A program made the translations under genes and the position numbers. A DNA stretch of 17,869 nucleotides, taken from Patulibacter sp041648495 (GTDB lineage: Bacteria; Actinomycetota; Thermoleophilia; Solirubrobacterales; Solirubrobacteraceae). A model generated the notes under the pieces. It saw only the letters and a program-made list of their open reading frames with translations. It was not told the DNA's origin and searched no databases. The stretch spans positions 1 through 17,869 of the forward strand of contig JBAZOW010000040.1 of assembly GCA_041648495.1 (NCBI GenBank), given 5' to 3'. Positions 12,986 through 17,869 of the stretch are shown in pieces. How positions within the stretch are numbered: position 1 is the stretch's first letter; each line of letters begins with the position of its first letter.

Positions 12986-14356
12986 TCAGCCTCGTGCGGC
13001 CAGCGCCCGCTCGCTCGCGACCGCCTTCAGTCGATTCCAGTCGACGTCGCGGAAGTTGTGCATCGGGCAGTACTTCGGCCCGCACATCGAGCAGAACTCC
13101 GCCGTCTTGAAGTAGTCGTCGGACAACGTCGCGTCGTGCATCTCGCGCGCCGTGTCCGGATCGACCGACAGCTCGAACTGACGGTTCCAGTCGAAGTCGA
13201 ACCGCGCCTTCGACAGCTCGCGGTCCCAGCGTGCCGCCCGCGCGGCGTGCGATCCGCCGCGCGCCAGGTCCGCCGCGTGGGCGGCGATCCGGTACGCGAT
13301 CAGCCCCTGCTTGACGTCGTCGGCGTCCGGCAGGCCGAGATGCTCCTTCGGCGTGACGTAACAGAGCATCGAGGTGCCGTGCCAGCCGACGACGGCCGCC
13401 CCGATCGCGCTCGTGATGTGGTCGTAGCCCGGCGCAATGTCGGTCACCAGCGGCCCGAGCGTGTAGAACGGCGCCTCCTGGCAGACCCGCTGCTGGCGCT
13501 CGACGTTCTCCTGCAGCTGGTCGAGCGGCACGTGCCCCGGACCCTCGACCATGCACTGGACGTCGCGGTCCCAGCAGCGCTGGACCAGCTCGCCCAGCGT
13601 GTCGAGCTCGGCGAACTGCGCCGCATCGGACGCGTCGTCGATCGACCCCGGCCGCAGCCCGTCGCCGAGCGAGATCGTCACGTCGTGCGCGGCGCAGATC
13701 GCCAGCACGTCGTCGAACCGCTCGTAGAGCGGATTCTCGGCCTCGTGGTGGACCATCCAGCGCGCCAGCAGGCCGCCCCCGCGCGAGACGATGCCGGTCG
13801 TCCGGTGCTGGCAGAGCGCCAGGTGGTCGAACCGCACGCCGGCGTGGATCGTCATGTAGTCGACGCCCTGCTCGGCCTGCTCCGTGATCACCTGGAGCAG
13901 CAGCTCCGCGGTCAGGTCCTCCGGCTTCTTGACGCGCTCGAGCGCCTCGTAGATCGGAACCGTGCCGATCGGCACCGTGGCGACGTCGATGATCGCCTGG
14001 CGGGTCTCCCGGATCCGCTTGCCGGTCGACAGGTCCATCACCGTGTCGGCACCCCAGCGCTGCGACAGCGCGAGCTTCTCGACCTCCTCGTCGAGCGAGC
14101 TGGTGGTCGGACTCGAGCCGATGTTGGCGTTGATCTTGACCCGCGCCTTGAGCCCGATCGCCATCGGATCGAGCGCCGCGTGGTGGCGGTTGGCGGGGAT
14201 CACCATCCGCCCCCGGGCGACCTCGTCGCGAACCGTGGTCGGCGCCAGCTGCTCGCGCTCCGCCACGCGGGCGATCTCGGGGGTGACGATGCCGTCGCGC
14301 GCGGCCCGGATCTGCGTCCGCGCGCTGCTGTCCGTCGTGAAGACGTGACGTTCCAT
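12986..14356 (-). CDS. thiC: Phosphomethylpyrimidine synthase
   Basis: Radical-SAM enzyme converting aminoimidazole ribotide to HMP phosphate, the pyrimidine half of thiamine. The 456 residues correspond to the shorter ThiC form without the long N-terminal domain of enterobacterial enzymes. Visible landmarks are KARVKINANIGSSPTTSSLD, WGADTVMDLSTGKRI, MTIHAGVR, SRGGGLLARWM, SLGDGLRPGS, VEGPGHVPLDQ and LGPLVTDIAPGYDHITSAIG. The C-terminal CxxCx4C cluster ligands are Cys422, Cys425 and Cys430 (CSMCGPKYCPMH). It starts at the ATG at 14356 directly after a TPP riboswitch, whose final conserved GGAGGGA doubles as the Shine-Dalgarno. No other thiamine gene is in the window, so it appears to be expressed alone. 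Confidence 0.98.
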   Translation of the reverse strand: MERHVFTTDSSARTQIRAARDGIVTPEIARVAEREQLAPTTVRDEVARGRMVIPANRHHAALDPMAIGLKARVKINANIGSSPTTSSLDEEVEKLALSQRWGADTVMDLSTGKRIRETRQAIIDVATVPIGTVPIYEALERVKKPEDLTAELLLQVITEQAEQGVDYMTIHAGVRFDHLALCQHRTTGIVSRGGGLLARWMVHHEAENPLYERFDDVLAICAAHDVTISLGDGLRPGSIDDASDAAQFAELDTLGELVQRCWDRDVQCMVEGPGHVPLDQLQENVERQQRVCQEAPFYTLGPLVTDIAPGYDHITSAIGAAVVGWHGTSMLCYVTPKEHLGLPDADDVKQGLIAYRIAAHAADLARGGSHAARAARWDRELSKARFDFDWNRQFELSVDPDTAREMHDATLSDDYFKTAEFCSMCGPKYCPMHNFRDVDWNRLKAVASERALAARG

Positions 14357-14360
14357 GATG

Positions 14361-14443
14361 CTCCCTCCGCCGGTATGAGCCGGATCAGGTGAATCGGGTC
14401 GACGCGCGTCAGCGTCCTCTCAGCCCCTGCTGGGACCCCCCGG
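14361..14443 (-). promoter_or_regulatory. TPP riboswitch (THI element) controlling thiC
   Basis: Reading the minus strand, the conserved landmarks appear in order: GGGGGGTCCC, the GGGGCTGAGAGG helix P2/J3-2 element with CTGAGA, a GACGC-containing P3 arm, ACCTGATCCGG and CATACCGGCGGAGGGA. These are the TPP-aptamer signatures. The aptamer ends only 4 nt before the thiC ATG, so the ribosome-binding GGAGG at 14364-14368 is inside the aptamer's own 3' strand. There is no room for a separate expression platform. TPP binding should therefore hide the ribosome site directly and repress translation. Confidence 0.95.
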
Positions 14444-14507
14444 ATGTGTAGGAATCGCGGAGCCTAGCGCCTGAGTCGGCGGTGTGCCCTCCGTGCCTGC
14501 CGAGCGC

Positions 14508-14542
14508 GTGCGATCGTGGCCGTCCTGGCGTCGGGATCGCAC
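14508..14542 (-). terminator. Possible terminator downstream of the P450 gene
   Basis: GTGCGATC (14508-14515) and GATCGCAC (14535-14542) are perfect 8-bp arms separated by 19 nt, lying 22 bp past the P450 stop and before the thiC leader. There is no T-tract. The rest of 14444-14564 shows no gene. Confidence 0.4.
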
Positions 14543-14564
14543 CCGCTCTGACGACGCAGCCCGC

Positions 14565-15989
14565 CTAGCCGAGCATCCGCGCGATCTTCACCCGTCCCCC
14601 GCGCGCCGGCACCATCGTCACGTTGCGGTGGCGGGCGGACTCCGGGGCCGGATCGGTCGCGACCAGGTCGGTGCGGCGGACGATCTCGGCGATCACCGTG
14701 CGCATCTCGGCCATCGCCAGGGCCGCGCCGAGGCAACGGCGGATCCCGCCGCCGAACGGGATCCAGCTGTAGGTCCCGGGCTTGACGCCGAGGAACCGCT
14801 CCGGCCGGAAGGCCAGCGGCTCGGGGTAGATGTCCTCGCGGTGGTGCAGCAGCAACACGCTCATCGCGACCACCGAACCGGCCGGAACGGCGAAGTCGCC
14901 GAACCGCCACGGGACGGTGACCTCGCGGGCCAGCATCGGGATCACCGGACGCGAGCGCATCGATTCGTGGATCACCGCATCCAGGTACTCGCTGCCGTCC
15001 CCGGCGCGGACCTCGTCGCGCAGCCGCGCGTAGGCCTCGGGGTTGCGGGTCAGCCGCTCGAAGGTCCAGGCGATCGTGTTGGCGGTGGTCTCGTGGCCGG
15101 CGAGCACCAGCGTCATCAGCTCGTTGCGCAGCTCCTCGTCGCTCAGCGGCACGCCGTCCTCGGTCGTGGCGTCGAGCAGCATCGAGAGCACGTCGTGACG
15201 CGCACCCGGAACGTGCTCGGCCCGCCGCTTCGTGATCAGCGGGTAGAGCGCACCGTCGATCGACTCGACGACCAGCCGCTGCACGCCGACCGCCTCATGG
15301 CTCTGACGGTTGGCGAACTCGGCGACCTTGGCGATCCGGGTCATCGAGAGCGCGAGCGCGCGGCGGAAGCTCTGCCGCACGCGGTGCTCCAGGGTGCCCT
15401 TGGCCGGGCGGCCGTCGACGCCGAAGACGCCGGCCATGATCACGTCGAGTGTGATCGCCTGCGCCGACGGTCCGAGCGGAAAGGTCTTGCCTGCGGTCCA
15501 GGTTGCGATCTCGCGATCGGCCGACGCCTGGATCTGCTCCTGGTAGTGGGCGATCGCCTGCCCGTGGAACGCCGGCAGCAGCAGCTTGCGCTGGCGCATG
15601 TGACGCGCGCCGGTCGCGGTCAGCACCGAGCTCTCGCCGACGATCGGGCGCAAGGGCGAGGATCCCGTGCGCGACGGCGCCAGGGTCGGATCGGCGGTGA
15701 ACAGCGACTTGATGTGGTCCGGGTGGCTGACGACGATCGCTTCCGGCACCAGCTGGTTGTGGAAGTCGACGCGGAAGACGTCCCCGTACTCCCGGTGCAT
15801 CGCCCGCATGAACGACGACTGGCGCACGTTCATCCGCAGCGCCTGGAGCAGCGGCGGCACCCCGACCATCGGCGCCGTCGCCAGCCCGGCAGCGGCGGCC
15901 TCGTCGATCGGTCCGGCCTCGGACGCGACCCACGGCGTCTCGCGTCGCCCCGTTGAACGCCGGGTGGTCTGGGTGCTCGTCGTCGTCAT
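14565..15989 (-). CDS. Cytochrome P450
   Basis: Heme-thiolate monooxygenase of 474 residues, soluble, with no N-terminal anchor. The P450 signatures are all present: I-helix oxygen-activation motif AGHETT (297-302), K-helix ExxR as ESMR (342-345), the PERF region (AFRPERFLG, 393-401) and the heme-binding FGGGIRRCLG with Cys419 as the axial thiolate. HMRQRKLLLPAFHG (130-143) in the C-helix is typical of CYP110/CYP4-like bacterial P450s rather than the class that hydroxylates macrolides; that subfamily guess is from memory of the motifs. The ATG at 15989 has GGAGG nine bases upstream. No ferredoxin or reductase gene is adjacent, so electron partners must be encoded elsewhere. It is divergent from a TetR gene with a candidate operator between them. 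The substrate is unknown. Confidence 0.96.
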   Translation of the reverse strand: MTTTSTQTTRRSTGRRETPWVASEAGPIDEAAAAGLATAPMVGVPPLLQALRMNVRQSSFMRAMHREYGDVFRVDFHNQLVPEAIVVSHPDHIKSLFTADPTLAPSRTGSSPLRPIVGESSVLTATGARHMRQRKLLLPAFHGQAIAHYQEQIQASADREIATWTAGKTFPLGPSAQAITLDVIMAGVFGVDGRPAKGTLEHRVRQSFRRALALSMTRIAKVAEFANRQSHEAVGVQRLVVESIDGALYPLITKRRAEHVPGARHDVLSMLLDATTEDGVPLSDEELRNELMTLVLAGHETTANTIAWTFERLTRNPEAYARLRDEVRAGDGSEYLDAVIHESMRSRPVIPMLAREVTVPWRFGDFAVPAGSVVAMSVLLLHHREDIYPEPLAFRPERFLGVKPGTYSWIPFGGGIRRCLGAALAMAEMRTVIAEIVRRTDLVATDPAPESARHRNVTMVPARGGRVKIARMLG

Positions 15990-16014
15990 CGCCTCTGTCC
16001 TCCGGGGACCCGCT

Positions 16015-16041
16015 CGCTATTCAACACGAAGTACAATAGCG
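16015..16041. promoter_or_regulatory. Inverted repeat operator candidate, P450/TetR spacer
   Basis: CGCTATT (16015-16021) and AATAGCG (16035-16041) are perfect 7-bp arms around 13 bp, with further inner symmetry (AC and GT at matching positions). It starts 26 bp upstream of the P450 ATG, where a bound dimer would overlap the P450 promoter. It is AT-rich against a GC-rich background. Confidence 0.65.
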
Positions 16042-16129
16042 GCGTCTGCGGCTTCCCGCCACCCTTCGCTCTCGCGACCGACCGCATTCGGGCACACCGT
16101 CGGGTCGCGTCGGGCACATTCCGGGCGCG

Positions 16130-16135
16130 TAGACT
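16130..16135 (+). promoter_or_regulatory. Putative leaderless -10 box (TAGACT) of the TetR gene
   Basis: TAGACT ends 6 nt before the GTG at 16142, which has no Shine-Dalgarno. This is the geometry of a leaderless promoter. No -35 is apparent. Confidence 0.55.
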
Positions 16136-16141
16136 GCGGGC

Positions 16142-16747
16142 GTGGCGACCCGCACCCGGCTCTCCGTCCCGGCCCGCCGGGAGCAGGTCCTGACGACGGC
16201 GATCAAGCTGTTCGCGGCGCGTCCCTACGAGCAGACGTCGATGGAGGACCTCGCGGCGGCCTGCGGCGTCTCCCGTGCGCTGCTCTACCACTACTTCGGC
16301 GGCAAGCGCGGCGTCTTCCTGGCCGCGATCGAGTCGGCCGGCGCGCGGCTGACCGCCCCCCACGCCGGGCTCTCCGGGGCCGATCCGGACCGCCTGCGCG
16401 GCGGCATCCGCGCCTACTTCGAGAGCGTCGAGGCCCGCCCCGACGAGCACGCGATGATCCAGCGGGCGGTCACGACCGAAGCCGACGTCGGCGAGATCGG
16501 CGACGCGACGCGGCAGGCGTTCGTCGAGCTGATCGCCCGCGAGATCCCCGGCGCCGACCGGTCACCCCTGGCGCAGGCGACGATCCGCGGCTGGATCGGG
16601 ATGGTCGAGCGCACCGCCAACGACTGGCTGACGCGCCGCGAGCCGGCCCTGGAGTCGCTCGTCGACCCGCTCGCCGTCGCGCTGGAGTCGTCGCTCGAGC
16701 TGGTCGCCGAGCGCGATCCGCTGGTCGAGCATCCGTTCGACCGCTGA
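16142..16747 (+). CDS. TetR family transcriptional regulator
   Basis: A 201-residue regulator. The N-terminal HTH is at about 12-60 (RREQVLTTAIKLFAARPYEQ, then MEDLAAACGVSRALLYHYFG and GKRGVFLAAIE). The C-terminal helical domain (about 80-195) includes a region (FVELIAREIPGADRSPLAQA, then IRGWIGMVERTANDWL) typical of TetR proteins that bind hydrophobic ligands. The GTG at 16142 is chosen from its 6-nt distance to a TAGACT hexamer and the normal-length N-terminus. It is divergent from the cytochrome P450, so local control of that gene is the simplest inference, probably through the inverted repeat at 16015-16041. That repeat is about 100 bp from the TetR start, so autoregulation is less certain. 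Confidence 0.93.
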   Translation: MATRTRLSVPARREQVLTTAIKLFAARPYEQTSMEDLAAACGVSRALLYHYFGGKRGVFLAAIESAGARLTAPHAGLSGADPDRLRGGIRAYFESVEARPDEHAMIQRAVTTEADVGEIGDATRQAFVELIAREIPGADRSPLAQATIRGWIGMVERTANDWLTRREPALESLVDPLAVALESSLELVAERDPLVEHPFDR

Positions 16748-16807
16748 GCGCGCGAGCGGAGGCCCGAGGTCGACGTGCGATCAGGACCGAGCGCGCCGAC
16801 CGGGCTT

Positions 16808-16850
16808 GCTTGTCGAGTTCGCCCCGATTATCGGAACGAACTCGACAAGC
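16808..16850. terminator. Strong 14-bp stem hairpin between TetR and leuB
   Basis: GCTTGTCGAGTTCG (16808-16821) pairs perfectly with CGAACTCGACAAGC (16837-16850). The 15-nt loop itself contains CCGAT-T-ATCGG. It sits between the convergent TetR stop at 16747 and leuB stop at 16864, ending 13 bp from the latter, so it should terminate both transcripts. No T-tract is present. The remainder of 16748-16863 holds no gene. Confidence 0.7.
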
Positions 16851-16863
16851 GCCTCGGGAACAC

Positions 16864-17869
16864 TCAGGCCAGGTGCTTGCGGACCGTGGCGAGCGCCTCG
16901 GCGGTGTTTGCCGAGCCGCCGAGGTCGCCGGTCCGCAGGCCCTCGCCCAGCGCCTGGTCGACCGCGGTCTCCAGCGCGGTCGCCTCGGACTCGAGGCCCA
17001 GGCCGTGGCGCAGCATCATCGCGGCGGAGAGGAACATCGCCAGCGGGTTGGCGATCCCCTGGCCGGCGATGTCGGGGGCCGAGCCGTGGACGGGCTCGAA
17101 CAGGCCCGGACCGTCCGGGTTGCCCACCGACGCCGACGGCAGCATGCCGAGCGAGCCGGAGAGCATCGCGGCGGCGTCGGAGAGGATGTCGCCGAACAGG
17201 TTCTCGGTGACGATCACGTCGAACTGCGTCGGCCGGGCGATCAGCTCCATCGCGCAGCTGTCGACGAGCTGGTCGCGCAGCTCGACGTCGGAGTACTCGT
17301 CACGGTGGATGCGGTGGACGACCTCGCGCCACTGGCGAGAGGTCTCCAGCACGTTGGCCTTGTCGACCGAGTGGACCAGGTTGCGGCGCTTGCGGGCGGT
17401 CTCGAACGCGGAGCGGGCGATCCGCTCGACCTCGGCGACCGTGTAGTAACAGAGATCCGACGCGTCGGTCTCGGTGCGGGTCTTCTTGCCGAAGTAGATC
17501 CCGCCGGTCAGCTCGCGGACGACCAGCAGGTCGGTGCCGTCGAGCACCTCGCGCTTGAGCGCGGAGCTGTCGTAGAGCGCCGGCACCGGGCGGACCGGGC
17601 GCAGGTTGGAGTACAGGCCGAGCTCCTTGCGCAGGCCGAGCAGGCCCTGTTCCGGACGCGGCGCGTTCGGATCGGTCGTGTCCCACTTCGGTCCCCCGAC
17701 CGCGGCCAGCAGCACCGAATCCGACGCCTTGCACGCGGCGAGCGTCTCGTCGGTCAGCGCCGTCCCGTGCGCGTCGATCGACGCACCGCCGAAGACGTGC
17801 TCGGTGAACGTGAAGTCCCCCAGCTCGTGGAGGATCTCCAGGGTCGGCGCGGTGATCTCCGGGCCGATT
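16864..17869 (-). CDS. leuB: 3-isopropylmalate dehydrogenase, 5' end missing
   Basis: NAD-dependent oxidative decarboxylation of 3-isopropylmalate in leucine synthesis; relatives also act on 3-methylmalate in the citramalate isoleucine route. The fragment enters at the edge as IGPEITAPTLEIL, just after the expected GDG turn, so only about ten N-terminal residues plus the start lie outside the window. Motifs: GGASIDAHG, LLAAVGGPKWD, VRELTGGIYFG, SDLCYYT, NLVHSVDKANVL (catalytic Lys), the metal-binding TENLFGDILSDAAAMLSGSLGM stretch written here only by its ends TENLFGDILSD and GSLGMLPSAS, and LFEPVHGSAPDIAGQG. The C-terminus is complete. It converges on the TetR gene across a strong hairpin. 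leuC and leuD are not in the window. Confidence 0.97.
   Translation of the reverse strand, partial: IGPEITAPTLEILHELGDFTFTEHVFGGASIDAHGTALTDETLAACKASDSVLLAAVGGPKWDTTDPNAPRPEQGLLGLRKELGLYSNLRPVRPVPALYDSSALKREVLDGTDLLVVRELTGGIYFGKKTRTETDASDLCYYTVAEVERIARSAFETARKRRNLVHSVDKANVLETSRQWREVVHRIHRDEYSDVELRDQLVDSCAMELIARPTQFDVIVTENLFGDILSDAAAMLSGSLGMLPSASVGNPDGPGLFEPVHGSAPDIAGQGIANPLAMFLSAAMMLRHGLGLESEATALETAVDQALGEGLRTGDLGGSANTAEALATVRKHLA

Noticed and set aside
13058..14392. A 444-codon plus-strand frame opposite thiC
   Set aside because: It is the mirror of the well-supported ThiC frame and has no domain motifs.
16087..16119. Direct repeat TCGGGCACA twice upstream of the TetR gene at 16142
   Set aside because: It is short, GC-rich and unsupported by symmetry; the AT-rich inverted repeat at 16015-16041 is the better operator candidate.

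Overview
The window is high-GC DNA with frequent GTG starts, very short intergenic gaps and many promoter-like TAGNNT hexamers 6-10 nt upstream of a start codon. This fits an actinobacterium. The gene content (ArgH with a linked 3-methyladenine glycosylase, CimA-type citramalate synthase, DHA2 exporter, WYL and TetR regulators) would suit a Thermoleophilia/Solirubrobacterales-like lineage, but that placement is inference. I see no CRISPR array, tRNA, rRNA, insertion sequence, integrase or phage gene. The region reads as chromosome with small regulated modules set between housekeeping biosynthesis genes.

Layout. Positions 73-2200, minus strand: argH followed by a DNA-3-methyladenine glycosylase. 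Positions 2299-3480: a TetR regulator divergent from an SRPBCC-type gene broken by a one-base frameshift, with a tandem palindromic operator between them. Positions 3462-6253: a WYL-domain regulator divergent from a two-gene DrrAB-like ABC exporter; the spacer holds a 17-bp palindrome and two 23-bp direct repeats exactly 40 bp apart. Positions 6298-8516: a second TetR regulator divergent from a DHA2-family MFS exporter, with a 14-bp perfect palindrome between them. Positions 8541-12469, minus strand: ilvE, then cimA translationally coupled to a DegT/DnrJ/EryC1-type aminotransferase. Positions 12683-12886: a small unknown plus-strand ORF. Positions 12986-14443, minus strand: thiC under a TPP riboswitch. 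Positions 14565-16747: a cytochrome P450 divergent from a third TetR regulator. Positions 16864-17869, minus strand: leuB, truncated by the window edge.

How the genes work together. cimA, leuB and ilvE are steps of branched-chain amino acid synthesis. Together they point to threonine-independent (citramalate) isoleucine synthesis, with LeuB shared with leucine synthesis. cimA and ilvE carry the same upstream block (CGGTAGGATCG followed by GATGTTC). The cimA leader also encodes a nine-residue peptide ending Ile-Leu-stop, whose last codons lie in one arm of a long inverted repeat, an arrangement reminiscent of attenuation. Three divergent regulator/target pairs (TetR/SRPBCC, TetR/MFS, TetR/P450) and one WYL/ABC pair each carry their own visible inverted or direct repeats, so the likely operators can be proposed directly from sequence.
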